Positions 26,501 through 41,200 of a stretch of DNA of 64,000 nt are shown here, piece after piece. The stretch lies in contig CM032232.1 in assembly GCA_019009955.1 (NCBI GenBank), forward strand, positions 138,260,001 through 138,324,000. Reading direction: 5' to 3'. The translations under genes and the position numbers were made by a program. Source of the DNA: Riptortus pedestris (lineage: Eukaryota > Arthropoda > Insecta > Hemiptera > Alydidae). The number at the start of each line of letters is the position of its first letter. Positions within the stretch are counted from its first letter, which is position 1. A model generated the notes under the pieces. That model had not been told where the DNA came from, did not search any database, and was given only the letters and a program-made list of their open reading frames with translations.

Positions 26501-29500
26501 GTATATGAGTCCAATTTAAAAACACATAAAATATTTTATTCATAAAAAAATATAAATTATTTTATTAAGAAAAAAATATTTTTTTCAGAAAAAAGAATAA
26601 TTTATTCAGAAAAAAATATATACAATATTTCATTCAGAAAAATATAAAATATTTTATTCAGAAAAAATAAAATATTTTATTCAGAGAAAATATAAAATAT
26701 TTTACCCAGCCAAAAATATAAAATATTTTATTCAGAAAAAAATAATTTGTTTTTTTGCATTTTGATTTATGAAATGTGACCAATTTCTGTAAGCAAAATT
26801 ATAATAATGGTAAGAAAAATAATAATAGAATCTCTAGAACCAAATAAGAAACATCAGCCTGGTCATGATCCATCCTTTGGAGGATTATTAGAAATCTATG
26901 CTTGGGTCTCAGGAATAAAATGGAACCCAACAGACTACAAAATAATGTTGTTTATACACCAATTGAAACAAAAATAAAAGCCAGGATTGGGACCTTAGTA
27001 CCATAGGGAGGTCTGAGGAAGCTGAAGGATCAGAATTTGGGGAATCTTGCTACTGACTAAACTCCTCTGAGATGATGGCAGGTTCAGGTCCTGGAAGAAC
27101 TGTAGTGCTTGATAGCAATTACCTCTGGCTATGAATATGAAATTTTGTGCTTATGAAACTATTTTTTTTTTCAGGTACCCACGATGGTATAATGCCAAGA
27201 TAGCAATAGATCTAGTGGCTCAGCCTGGAATACAGACTAGCAGAGTAGTTGTCATCAATTACCGCAACATATCACAATTTCTACCAAAGACGTCGTCACA
27301 AATACTCAGGTACTTGAAGGTTAAATCCATCTAATAGTGATCTTGTTTAATGATCATATGCAGCCTGTAACTTTAAGGGAAATCAGTTAGATATGAAGAA
27401 ATCAGCTACTCATAATGTGATTTAGAAAGAATAGTAGCTATGTTAATCACATGTAGCAGATAGAAGAGAGGGGGAAACAAAAATAAATAAATAAATAATA
27501 ATAAATAAATAAATATCTTGGTTCTGATGAATCAAATGGAAAAATATTACTTTAACTAATTCATGGTGGAAGGCCAACAAAATAATGAATACTTCAAATG
27601 ATTAATTTAAAAATCATTTTTATTTCTCTACTTGTTTTGTATCCATGTGATGCCTCATCAGGAGAATTTCTAATTCAAAAAAGTCTGTCACACAGGGGCT
27701 GCGTTAACTAAGCAGATTTCCCATGTGCGCCAAGTATTTGCATTTATATCAAAACTTAAAAGTTCAATGAGAACAATATATGGTATTCAAGCTTCAAATA
27801 AAGTGCTGCATAGCATAATAGAATATTGTTAATATGAGATGAGTAGGAGTGGGGATTTACTGGATTGGAGAGTTTATTTTAGGCCAAAAACTAAAAAAAG
27901 CAAATATCTCAGTTAATAATCAAGATACTGAAAAAATGTACATAACAACATTTAAAGAACATTACATTTGCAATAAGATTGATTCTATAAAATTTTTTGG
28001 TCTGATGCGTAATATCGGAGATATTAAGAGTTTTCGAAATTCTCCCCCTCTAACCCCCCCCTCCCCCTGGTCTAGACAGCTAGAGCGGTAACAGACATAT
28101 ATATATATATATATTATATATATATATATATATTATAATGAAAGGTTTTTTATTTAAATTAATATTTAAATTTAAACTGTGTACCGGCTACTTTTCCGGG
28201 TCTTATATTGCACGGCAAGCATTTTTGTTTCCACCATCTCTGCTATAAGAGCTAATTTATCTATTTAATCCGAGATATAGCACATTTAGGCTAGCTAATT
28301 AAAGAAACACTTACGCTCTTGTTGCATCTTGGGAGTCGACTGCCATTCCAATCCTCGGAGATTGCCCTTTGGACTCATAGGGGTCCGCTCTCGTCCCTTG
28401 ACAGGTGCTGCTACCTCGTTTCAAGCCTAGTACTAGTCACTCGGATCTCATAGATATAGAGACAGCGGGGTGGCTCTCAGGCTCGGGAAAATTACTATGT
28501 CTCCTGTTATAACCTGGTGGCCTACTCCATGAATTTCGATCCCTATTCTCTATCGAAATTTCTCTTTGTCTATTTCTTACTCTATTTGGGTTGTTTCCCT
28601 CATTCTCACGATTTTCTTCTCCATCTGTTCCCCTCATGATATCCTGAGCTGGTAATTTTTGTAAAAGGTCAAGAAATTTCTCTTTATTACTGATTTAGAT
28701 ACATTGTATTTGCCATGGGAAGTGTTTTATTATGCATTTTATTTGATAAGACTCGGGAAAAGGTGGATTAAGATATTTACAGTCTTTAAATAATTTCCTG
28801 GCATAATCATCAATAGTTAAATTTTCTCCTGGGCGATATTTCCCATTGGTAATTTGATTTCTACATTCATCCTGCCTATCTTCTCCCCAATATTTATTTA
28901 AAAATCTTTCTTTAAAATGAATGAAATTTCTAATAAATTCCTTTTCAATCAGCCACCAAGTTCTGGGAACTCCCCTCATGCACTCTGAAATAATTAACTC
29001 TTGTTTTCCCCATGTATCTACTCCATAAATGTTAAAATAATTTTCTAATTCAGACAGAAAGTCAGTAGGGCTCTCCTGTCGACTATCACTAAATTTAGGA
29101 CATCTCACTTCAGGATTGACTCTAATTTCTTTATAGTTGGGCAAATGACCTATCTGAACTTTTTTTAATTCTTGCCGGCTATTTTCCATTTCATCAGCTA
29201 TACCTCCTATTTTGAAATCTGTCTCTAATAAATTCTCTATTTGTATTAACGATCTATCTTCAATTATTTGTTTATTTTCGTGAGTAATTTTCTGAATATT
29301 TAGATTTATTTGATCATTTATCTTCCCTTGAATAATCTTTTCATGCTCAATTTCCCCTTTTAATCCATTCCGAATTAAGTTTTTCTGTTGATGGCATTCT
29401 TGTCGGGTTTCTATTATTTTGGCATCCATTTCATCCATTAATTCCGTTTTTAGTAGTTCTCTAGTCTGAACGGTTTCTTTTTTTAAATTTTCTGTTTCAC

Positions 29501-30576
29501 TTGCTAACCTATTCTCTAAAGATTTTAAGTTTATTTCATTTTCGTTTTTAAGATTATTTATCTCATTCATAAATTCTTTTCTCACGTTTGATACATCTAC
29601 TCGAGTTTGTTTGATATCTATTTTCAATGATTCAATACTATTTCTAACTTCTTGTTTAAATTCTTCTAGTTTGTTATTATTTTCTTCTAGTTTATTATTA
29701 TTTTGTTCTAGTTTGTTATTATTTTGTTCTAGTTTGGCTTCCAATTTAGTATTTCCTGCTTTTATTAAGTTCATTATAGCTTCCAGCATGTTTTGATCTT
29801 TTTCGATAGGACTACTGACCTCTTTTTGTCTTTTTTAAATCGTTTAAATTATCTATTATTCTGGTAGAAGTACCTCGCGGTTGCTCAAAACCCAAAAAGC
29901 TCAAATTTGCTATCTCAGTAGATAACGGTATTCCCGAATCCTCTAATTGAATTATATGTCTAGCCTGATCTTTATATATGATATTATTGGTCTGTGTTCC
30001 CTCTAACGGTTCACTTTCAATAGATAGATTTTCAAGATCCAAATTATCACTTTTCTGTTCTATATCACTAATCCTATCCTCAAAACTTTTGCTATTAGTA
30101 TGAATATCCATTTTTATAATCTATGTTATTAAAAATTTTTTTTTTTTTTTTAAATGAATAACCTAAATAAATATTTTAAATGTTTAAGCCGTGCCCTTTC
30201 ACGTTGGGCGCCAATTTATATAATGAAAGGTTTTTTATTTAAATTAATATTTAAATTTAAACTATGTACCGGCTACTTCTCCGGGTCTTATATTGCACGG
30301 CAAGCATTTTTGTTTCCACCATCTCTGCTATAAGAGCTAATTTATCTATTTAATCCGAGATATAGCACATTTAGGCTAGCTAATTAAAGAAACACTTACG
30401 CTCTTGTTGCATCTTGGGAGTCGACTGCCATTCCAATCCTCGGAGATTGCCCTTTGGACTCATAGGGGTCCGCTCTCGTCCCTTGACAGGTGCTGCTACC
30501 TCGTTTCAAGCCTAGTACTAGTCACTCGGATCTCATAGATATAGAGACAACGGGGTGGCTCTCAGGCTCGACCGTT

Positions 30577-30615
<39 letters not shown>

Positions 30616-33600
30616 TTTTGAACTGACCTCATTTTTATCGTCTCATGGGTAGGATCGATGGACATTTGAAGAAAAATTTTGAAAATCCTCTCATGAGTAC
30701 AGCCTCAATAGGTGTTTTCCCTTAAGGGAAATCTGCTAAAAGCAACTAAACTAATGGCTACATCTTTCTATAGGACCTTCCACTAGCCTAGCCAGTCGGA
30801 GAATGACTTAAAAAGCATGGCGGCTCTAGTCCACTGATTTAGATCGATATGTCGCAAAATAAAAATAGATCAATTATACTAATGAAGTGTAGTTCAAATA
30901 CTAAACAATAAATTTATAATTGATCAACTTTTACTTTAAAATTTATAAGAAATTAAAATATATATATATATATATATAATTCACATGTTTTGCCTGTGTT
31001 TTCTTATTGATCACTTTTATTCTATTTTTTTATGATGTGCATATTCTCTTTTATCTTCCTCTTGCTTATATTTCTTTCTTTTTCTACTATTTTCAAAATC
31101 AAAGTTATGGTTTATATTTAATCGTGTCAACGGCTAGGGATGTTTTATTGTCTTTATGATCAACATTTATAACTGTTGTCTGATTCTTCTTTTGAGTAAT
31201 TTTGATGATTCGTCTATATAACTTTTATTGGAATCCATACAGTGTATTTTGTACACATTATATTTGGTATTGGTTGATTTTAATTTATCTTTTTTATGGC
31301 AGAAGATATTTTTTTAATCAGTTTTGATATTTCTAAGTGATTTGTCCATATCTTTACATATCGGTGAAATCTACCTGGCTGATCTACTGTGTGGCTGAAA
31401 TTCATTGTACGATACATTTTTGTTTCTATATATTTTTTATTTGGAAAATTAATATTCTTTTGGTTGTCCCTATGCATATTTTCCTTGGTCGCTATTTTAT
31501 TGTCAGTTTTATTATTATAGAAATGATTACTATTTGTTTGAACTAATTTTATTTTCTTGGAATTGCTAGTAATGTTACCATCAGTATCGTCATCAATACG
31601 TTTTCTTTTTCTATTAAAATTATGTTCTTTTATTTTAGCATTGTTTTGTATTTTCGGACGTTTAATGTTATCATTTTTAAAACCGCCGTCATCTCTTTTT
31701 CTCTTATGTTTGTTGTGAAAATTATCATCAAATAATTTGTCTACAAATTATGCATATGTGTGGGACATTTAGAAAATAAGCTCCCTCTCTGAAGAGTTAT
31801 TTCATTGAGGAAATAAATGCAAAATAAAATATTTCACTTTATTTAATTCAAATTAGAGCTCTGGTTAGCTGTCTGAGTTAATGTGTCAGACTTAATTTCA
31901 CATGGTAAACCCAGAGAGTCGAATTCAATTCACGCCTGGGCAATAGGAATTTATTTAGTTTCAAACTCATTAAATAAAATCCGTAGTCCTACCCTGGCTA
32001 GAAATGCATAGTAGTAACCTGTAGATAACCCACCCCAATTAGCTATAGTAGCAAAAAGTGTACGCTAATAAATAATAATAATTAAAATTAATTCATTCAT
32101 TCGATTATTTCAGTGATGGAAGTGAGCTTACATATGAACTGCATTCAAACATCCTGAGCATCTCTACGGGAGGCGGTGTGAGATTGAGGCTAGAGATGAC
32201 GATCCCCGTGAACGAAGTCAAGACCGGCTGGAATATAACGTGCGGGAGAACAGACTTCCTTGGACTAGAATGGGATTTCTCATCATGCCACTTGGTCGTC
32301 CGGTCGGAGAACTCCACTCGCTGTCTCTGCCACAAGCCTGGTGTATATGCTGCGCTCATCACAAAACACTCATCATCGGTATGATAAGCACAAAATACAA
32401 CTTACAATAATCATTTTACAAGATCCAAACTGACATTCTAAAAGTCTGTCACGCAGGGGCTGCGTTAGCTAAGCATATTTTTCACTTGTGTCACGCATTT
32501 GCATTTATCTCATGATGTAAAATTTAAATGAGAAGAATATTTGGTTTTTAAGATTGAAATAAAGTGCTTCATAATGTAATAGGGTATTGTTAATATGGCA
32601 TGAGTTGGGGTGGGGGTTTACTGAAGGTCCCAAAACTAATAAATGCTAATACCTCGATTAATATTAAAGACTGAAAAAAGAACCCCTACGATAACTTTAT
32701 AAGAAACCCTGCAGATTTTTACTAATTCTAGGTTTTTTTTTTTAAATCCCTCTGACACTGAAGGTTTTTATTTATTGCAATAAATAAAAACCTGCAGTGT
32801 CAGAGGGATTTAAAAAAAAAAAAAAACCTAGAATTAGTAAAAATCTTTATTTTAGGGTAGACTTTACTTTTAAAAATCATCAATAAATAAGGGACCTTCA
32901 TTATTTGAAAGCTTTATAAGAATCGCTGTAATAAATAAAAACCTTCATTGTGGGAAGGTCTTATAGAGGAAAAAAATAAATAAATAAAAAAAAAGCCTTC
33001 ATTGAAGGATGGCTAATTTCTGGGGTCCTATGCAAATTTATTATTATTTATATGTGTATTATTTGGAACAGTACCCTTTATCGGAGTAACTTCATCATTT
33101 CTTAAGAATTCCACAAAGAATGTGGCCAGTAAGGAATTCCAAAAAGTATGGGAAAGGAATTGGATTATACATACGAAGGGTCTTATAAGGTTTGAGGAGA
33201 GGAGAAACAGGAAAATATACATTATAGTATCGAGGAAAGAGCTCAGAGATGTAATGGGAGTGGTCTCAGGGCACTGGAAGATGAATAAACACATGTTTAA
33301 TATCAACCACAGTGAAAAACCAATATGGAGAAGAGGAGGAGACTCCTAAGCACATTGTGCTTGAATGTGGAATAATGGAGAATTTAAGATTCAGGTTCTT
33401 TGGGCATGGAGATGCTGAATCAGGTAAGAAGAAAGCCAAAGGTATGATATACGTTGACTTTATAAGGAATATAAAGCCATTCTGAATGGAGATGTAAAGC
33501 TAGCACAATAGGAACTCAAGGACCACAGTGCCCTCCTTGAAATCAGAGGGGATTAAGCCATAAGTAATCTATCTATGTGTATTATTCAAATTTGGGCAAT

Positions 33601-35233
33601 ATATTGTTCCACTTGTTTCAGGAGAAGCTGCTTATTGATGGTGAGATGCTGTCTTCATCTGTAGTTGCCCTGGGGTGCAGTTGCTGCCTGGTCCAGTCGC
33701 TGCTCAGCCTCCTCCTTCTAGTGACCAGGTGGTGGAGGCATAGGACCTGCACTCTATTCTTCAAGATACAGTCCTGCTTCGCTGTATCCAGCCTCATGTG
33801 CATATTTGTATACACCTCCAAAGTAATGCCGCACAAGGTACATGCTATCTTTATTTTACAGTCATTTAAACTCATCCGTTTTATTCTGTTGAAATAAGTA
33901 CAGAGAGAGTTAACACTTGTTGTTCAGTAATCTGATGAACATATGATTCAAAATGTCTGTCAAGCAGGTGCTATGAAAACTAAGCAGATTTCCCATTTGC
34001 TGGAATGGTATGCTCATGGTATCGCCTTAAGTTCCATTGTCTATTTCTCCACTTATAATAAGCCTATTTAACTGCGACATCAAATTTAACTTAAATCTGA
34101 GATGATTAGTTCTCAACCAATCATCACCGCCACTCAACCAATCGGGACAGTGCTTCACCTTATATCACAGCTTACAAAAATGATAGATCGCCTCAAAAGA
34201 AATAAAAATTTTAACTCAAAGAATCCGTTTAACGGAAATCAGCTATTGAGGTTGTACTCATGACGCAATTTTCAAAAAATGTCTTCAAATATCCAGTGAT
34301 CCTACATAGTAGATGTGAGGTCCATTCAAAATTATATTTTTAGTCTGTTACTGCTGTAGCGGTCGCAATTTTTATCTTATCATTACCAAATTCGATATAT
34401 AATTGTATTATGTAGAAAGAAAGATCAAGATCGTTAACGGCTGAAATCTGACAAGTAGGAGGGGTTTAAAGGGGGGGGGGGATTTAAAAAATTCTTAATA
34501 TCTTTATTACTATGCTTTGGATAGCAAAATTGTATAGAACCAATCTTATTGCAAATGTAATATACTATAATTGTTGCTATGTGCATTTTTTCATTATCTT
34601 GATTAATAACCGAGATATATGCATTTTTTTGTTTCCGGCCTAAAATAAACCCTCACTCCTACTCATTTCATAAAAACAGTAACCTCTTATATCATAAAGC
34701 ACTTTATTTGAAGCGTAAATACCAAATATCGTTCTCAATGAACTTTTAATTTTTGAGATAAATGCAAATACGTGATGCACATAAGAAATCTGCTTAGTTA
34801 ATGCAGTCCCTGTGTGACGGACTTTTTATACTTGTATATATAGGTTTCAGTTCATTTGATTGACATCTTAATCATTTGAGCTATTAATAAACAGGCCTGT
34901 ATTGCATTCTCTGAAAACTGTAAAACTCATTTATACGTAAAAATATATTCAAGTAACACAACCTATAAACTATATCTTTATTCACTTTTAAAAAATATGT
35001 TATTTCATTATTATCAAATTATTTATTTATTTTTTTCTATTTCAGAACGGATATATTGCCATAACAATTTTACTTGAAGTTTTCTTCTTCATGGGAATTT
35101 CATCACACTTAGGAAAGCTTCTGATTATCTATACTGAAGTAGTCCTCATACCAAACTTCAAAAGTGTGAAGCATACCATATTTGGCATAACAACAGGTGA
35201 ATTAATGCTTCTATGAAATGATAAATTTAATAT

Positions 35234-35283
<50 letters not shown>

Positions 35284-38200
35284 TAGGATAACTATGCACC
35301 TTGGATTCATTTTAGTTGAAATGTAATGAGAATCAGATGATGATCAGTTTTGAGACATTGACTGAACATTCAATCGTTAGTCCCCAATATTTTAATGAAC
35401 ATCTTAGAGTGTTGGCCACAACTAAAATGTGCAAACTAAGATAATCAAATGAAGAAAAACGAAAAGAATACTATTGTTCAAGTTTAATCTACAATATAAT
35501 TGTTATTTTGTTTGACAGCCAGTTCCTATCTTTTGGGAAGTTTCATAATTCCATTTTCATTAAACGTCCTAGGTTTATTGCCGAATAACTGATCCAGGAG
35601 CTTTTTAGCAGTTCTCTAGAGAATTAAAATTCTTACTATTAATGAGATTTTGGAGGGAACATGTATTCTATGATATGTATATATATTTTGTATTTTTCTT
35701 TTGAGGTGACTTTTTTTCAATATTATAAATTATCTCTGTACATTCTATTTCTGCAATAGTGATTTTTTAGAGGTGGGGGGGATTAAAAAATTCAAAATAC
35801 CTCCGTTATTATACGTAGTATCGAAACACTTTATAGAACTAATCTTATTTAAATTTAAATGTTTTATTATACAATTTTCTCTCTATCTTCATTATTAGCC
35901 AAGATATTGGCATTTTTTAGTTTTCAGCCTTGAGTGAAACCCCTCTTTTAGTCATCCCATTTTAGAAATAGGCAAATACATCATGAAACGTATTGTTCCA
36001 ACCATAAATGTCATCTATTGTTTTCGACTTACCTTTTTTTTTTAAAGTAGAGAATAAATTCTCAGATGAGATCAGTAGTGTGTCATACAAACGTATGGGA
36101 AATCTGCTTAGTTTATGCAGCCCCTGGGTGACTGAACTCTTTTTACGGCTCGGGGAGAAGGAAGTGAGGAGGGTAGTGGTGGGGGAAGGCTACCTCCCCT
36201 CCGGCCACACCTCTGGTTCTTTTGTTTGTGGTCCATCTATAGATGGGTCTAGATCTCCTCTCTGATGCCAATCCTCTGCAGGGATGTATTTCTTAAATAC
36301 GTAAATAACTACACATAATTTTCACAACTATATATATACATACTAGCGGACCCAACAGATGTTGTCCTGCATGATATTTCAAGCTATTAGGATATTAAAT
36401 TTAATAATATTATGTTTAAAACAAAAGCTACTTTTAATAATATTAAAAAAACTTTTGTTATGTGTACGTTTGCCTAAAAACAAATAGAAAATGAAATATC
36501 GCGAATTTTTTATTCAGGACTCCCTTATAACCCCCACTCCCGTTCGAACCTAAAACATTTAATATAGCTTATAATCATGGAAGAATTAATGGTAATTTAC
36601 ATATAGAGTTTTGTTAAGTTCGGTTCAATCGTTAGTGCCCAATAAAATTGTTGGCTCCCACTTTAATTTTTCAGTGTATATCTCTTTTATACTTTGTTAT
36701 ACAACAAAAGTGAATATAACAAAATTTACTCTAAATAATAAAATAACTCTATGCATATTTGCCGAAAAACCAATAGGAAACGAAATATCGCTATTTTTAA
36801 TTTTAGGCCTCCCTTCTCCCCACTACCTGCTCCATCTGCCAGCCTGATTTGTGAATCTAAACTATCCAGGGTGTCACGAAAACGCATACAAAAAAATTCA
36901 TTCAAATTGGTCCAGCCGTTTAGGAGGAGTTCAGTGACATACACACATACAGTAGACTTATTTATATAAAGATGTATATATTCTATAAGAATATAAAAAT
37001 GAGTTGCCTTCCTTTCTAGGTGTTACAGTGTTAACATGTTTGATAAGCCTGCTGGCAGAGAGTTTGTCTAGTGGAGGTGTATCATCATGGTGGCTACCTC
37101 CATCATCTGCATCGTTCTACACAGCTGGAGTCTCCGTTTTCCTCATCGTCTGCCTCTACCTCCTCCTAGTTACCAGCCTCGTCCGACGCCTCCTATATCT
37201 ACGCAGGATCAAAGACCCTAAATCAAACCATATCATTACTAGGAGGTAAGACAATTTTTTTTAAAATTTATTTTATCAGATTTCACTTACCTTAGTTATT
37301 GAGGTTGTACTCAATGTATTTTCAAAACATTTTCTCAAATGTCCATTGATTCTACTTAGAAATCAGCACAGGCACCCGAAGGCAATTTGTATGGAAATAG
37401 TGTATACAGCCAATTGTATTGTAAATATATTTTTCTATAAATGATGTTATTTAAATTTTTTCTTTATCTTGAATATTAACCGAGACATTTGATTTTTTTT
37501 ATTCTCAGCCTTGAGTAAACTCCCTTTCTCATTCATGCCAAATTAACATTTTACTGTGTGAGATACATGCAAATATGTTATATAATGTCATCATCAATTA
37601 AATTATACATTTCTAACTCAAAAATGTTTGTATGATCTATACATTACTGAATATTTAACAGTTTCATATGAGTCTTAAGTTCATAGCCGTTAATGGCTGA
37701 AATCTGACTAGGAATATGGGGGAGGGGAATTAAAAAAATTTAAAATATCTTCTTTTTTATGCATTGTATTGAAAAACTTTATTAAGCTGTAAAATTGCTA
37801 TTCTAAACATAGCTGTTCTGTAGCTTAAATATTAAGCAAGTTATTCAGCTTTAATAATTGTTCAAGCTTCAGCAAACCCCCATGTTTACTCATCAGATTT
37901 TTACTTAGAAATAGAAAATGTACGGTGAGAAGAGATCAAAATTGTGACATACAACAGCACATGGGAAATTGTTTAATTTACGCAGCTTCTTTCTGCATGA
38001 TGGACGTTTTTGATGAGAATAGAAAAATCTGTATATTATGTTCTACGACATTTTTTTAGATTTATTGGGGCAGATAAATACATACAACAATTAAAAATAT
38101 TTTGCATCAAACCAACTTGGTTATATTATTTAAAAGGTAGTCACATGGTTCCCCATACAATTTTTCATTTTGTTAACATTTTAAATGAATTTTTTTTATT

Positions 38201-41200
38201 AACTTATTATCTTTTATGCATTAAGATTGCTTTCTGCTTTTCAGGCTCGGGCTCTTAAAGAGAACGACAATTCTGTTTACTTCATTAATGAGTGTGGCTA
38301 TATCGAGCGTTGTATTTGTCAACTCTCCAAATAAGCCGAGCATTTATGTATTTAGTTGTCTCTCAGCTCTTCTGGTAAGATTTTTACTCATTAATATTTT
38401 CTTTATTGTATAAACTGTATTTATTTAACAAGCAAATTATTTTATTCTAATGTCAAAAGTATTTAAATTATTAATTTTTTACTATGTATTCCTTCTGTCA
38501 TTTTTTAAATATTTTTCAGTATCCATTAAAATCCCCATTTCAACTCTCTCTGTATTAACAATCAGCTGATATATCATAAAATGTTTTATTTGAAGAATAA
38601 ATACTAAATATTGTTTTCTTTGAACTTTTACTATGCGACATATATGCAATATGTTAGGTGAGGCTTCATTTTTTGTGCTCTGAACTACATAATTCTTATT
38701 TTATCAATGCTATACTCGATACTTAACCAATTTATGCAAAACTAAAGATTATAATAGGTTATGACTAAAATCGGCATGGGAAGAGGAGTAAAATTTGAAA
38801 TATCACAGTAATTTTGAATAAAATTTTATATTACCATTTTTCTATTGGTCAAATTAAAAATGAACAAATGCACAAATGCAGTTTAAAAGTGAAAATTGCA
38901 TTTTAATTTTTAACAATTAATTTGTTTGATAAAAATTATTTTATAGCAGTCTTCCTTTTATCTATATAAATAAAACTGTTCATCAATATTTGATACAATT
39001 GTATCTGTAACCAATTTTATCTCGTTTGTTAGTCACTATTTGCTAAAATTGTATCCGCCACCAATTTTATGCTATAATTCACTTGCAGACTGTATTTCAA
39101 ACTGAATTATAATTATAAACATATGATATTTTAAAAAGAAACAATAATAATATTAAATTAAACAGAAGGCTTGGACCGCTGATCCCTCGTAGTGGCAAAC
39201 AAAAACTCTAAGGTTGGTCTGATTTTCTATTTAAATTTGGCAGGGATCAATTTTTATTATGTTTAAGATCATTCTAAAAATGATGGCATCAAAATTTTAA
39301 ATCTTGTCTCTCTGGCCTTTGTTACTCAATCCCTCAAAAACCGCTTGGAGAAATTCTATGAAATTTTATATTTGTGAATCAACAATCATAAGGTACAACA
39401 TAGGCTTTATGATAATCTGAATTGTCAACTGGGAGGGGAGGTTTACTTCAACTTGAAATACATATTCATCAATATCTTTGTTAGTCTTTGATTTATTGCA
39501 AAAATGTAAAGATCAAATTGAGTTTAGAATACCGGCTTTGGTCCTAATTCATTATTTAAATTTATGAATTTGGATATTTTGACTTTTTTTTTTGGTGTAC
39601 CACAATTTTAGTAGCCTACTTATTCTAAAACATGATAAAAGATCTACAGACATAGTAAAAACAACATTACCTTTCCTCCAATGGAATAATAGGAACAGAA
39701 GGCCAAATATTTAGATTCACAATTAAATTTTATTGAAAATATGTGTCTATAAGGATGTTTTATTATTTTGTCAATGTATGGGCCGTTGTCGTGTTGTAGT
39801 TCTGAAAGGTTAGTATTATTTAGGGAATGAGTACTGTCACCATATGTTATATTATGGCTTTCTACTAATTGTGACTTACTTGGTATAACCTTAATAAGTT
39901 TCCTTGGAAAACCATTTTTATTTTAATCCACCTTCGACAGGTAACACAGAGAGCTAATTACTTCAAATTCATCTCATTCTGGATATCAAATGAAGTTTAA
40001 TGCTCGGATGATGCAATCACAATTTTTTGATGAGAAACAAAATTTGTGCGAACTCATGAATGATTATTTGTTCGTCAATATTTGTCCAATAGCTATTCTA
40101 TGCCTCATGTGTAAAGCAATATCACAGAAATTTCTTAAAACTAAGAAATTAATCTGAGTTTAGTTAACAGAACATTTATATTTTGACATGATACAATTAT
40201 GAATTCTATCCGCCCAACTGCCACATTTTGCTTCACAGGTATTAAAACTAAAAACTGTTATTCTACATTACAGAACATATCTCTTACTATATGAAAATAA
40301 CAGGATGAATTCTTCATAAGTAAATTCGGCCTTTATATTTATACAGAAAAAGATGTCTATTTCAATCTGCCAACAGTGAGTAGCACGACTAGTTTTAGAA
40401 ATAATAGCTGTGAAGTAATATTTTTTCTGAAATTTGTATAAAATAATGGTATAATCACATAACTGGGTCATAGACATTTAATTAATAAAATTATTTTGTG
40501 CTTTAATTTATACATTTTCTCTACTTGAATGATGGATTTTTATTCTATTTTTTGTAGGGTTTTCTCCTATTGACTTGTTACATTCTGCACAGTGAATCAT
40601 CATTTAATATGAAGCTAATGAAGCAATTGAAGATAATCAAAGATCAAGAGTATAGCTCAGACTCAGATTACAATTTATTTAACTGTACGTAATTGTTCTT
40701 TCACGTTTATTATTTAATACCACTTATGCATGACTCATAGGTATGTTCAAACCAGTATGCATTAAGGTGGACAGTAATGATTCACAATTTAGACAAAAAC
40801 TAACTTTCAGAGCGAATAACAGTATACTTCTTTTGGAATATGTCGAACGCAGGACACTATGAAACTGAACTAGCTGACAGAATATAAAAGATAAGTACAC
40901 ACCCATACAGTGCAATAAAAGTTCAAAAAGATACATGAAGAATTTATAAAGTAATGAAATATATAATATTGGCCAGAGCATTGGAACAGAACAGATAAAA
41001 GTTTGTAATTAATAAGGTTCATACCAAAAATCAACGGCTGTTTACTCAGAATAAACACAACAGCTGACTACTGCACTAAACAAATTCTCACTAGGCAGGC
41101 AACTACAAAAATGTACTTGCACAGATTTAAAATTATAAACACAGCACATGCACCTATGATAATAGACAGGAACAGACAGTCGAACATTTTCACTACAATT

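Larger units (their letters stand above)
28139..30579 (-). mobile_element. Gag-only Ty3/gypsy-like LTR retrotransposon
   Basis: Two direct repeats of 347 bp or more (28,139-28,485 and 30,224-30,579) flank about 1.7 kb. On the minus strand the upstream LTR starts TGTAACGG and ends in CA; a primer-binding site follows, then gag. There is no protease, reverse transcriptase or integrase: the sequence passes from the end of gag straight into the second LTR. The LTRs differ at only a few positions, so insertion looks recent. It sits in the TA tract of a family A repeat in a receptor intron. No clear target duplication because the target is a TA run. Confidence 0.85.
27681..30740 (-). repeat. Family A repeat split by an LTR element
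   Basis: The left part (27,681-28,138) runs from the hairpin end gtctgtcacacaggggctgc through the body to the TA tract; the right part (30,580-30,740) resumes in the TA tract and continues to ttttcccttaagggaaatct. Removing the LTR element leaves about 620 bp, the normal length. The LTR element is therefore younger. Confidence 0.8.

Noticed and set aside
28695..29789. 364-codon coiled-coil host gene
   Set aside because: It lies between two near-identical LTRs with a primer-binding site and ends in capsid-like sequence, so it is retroelement gag.
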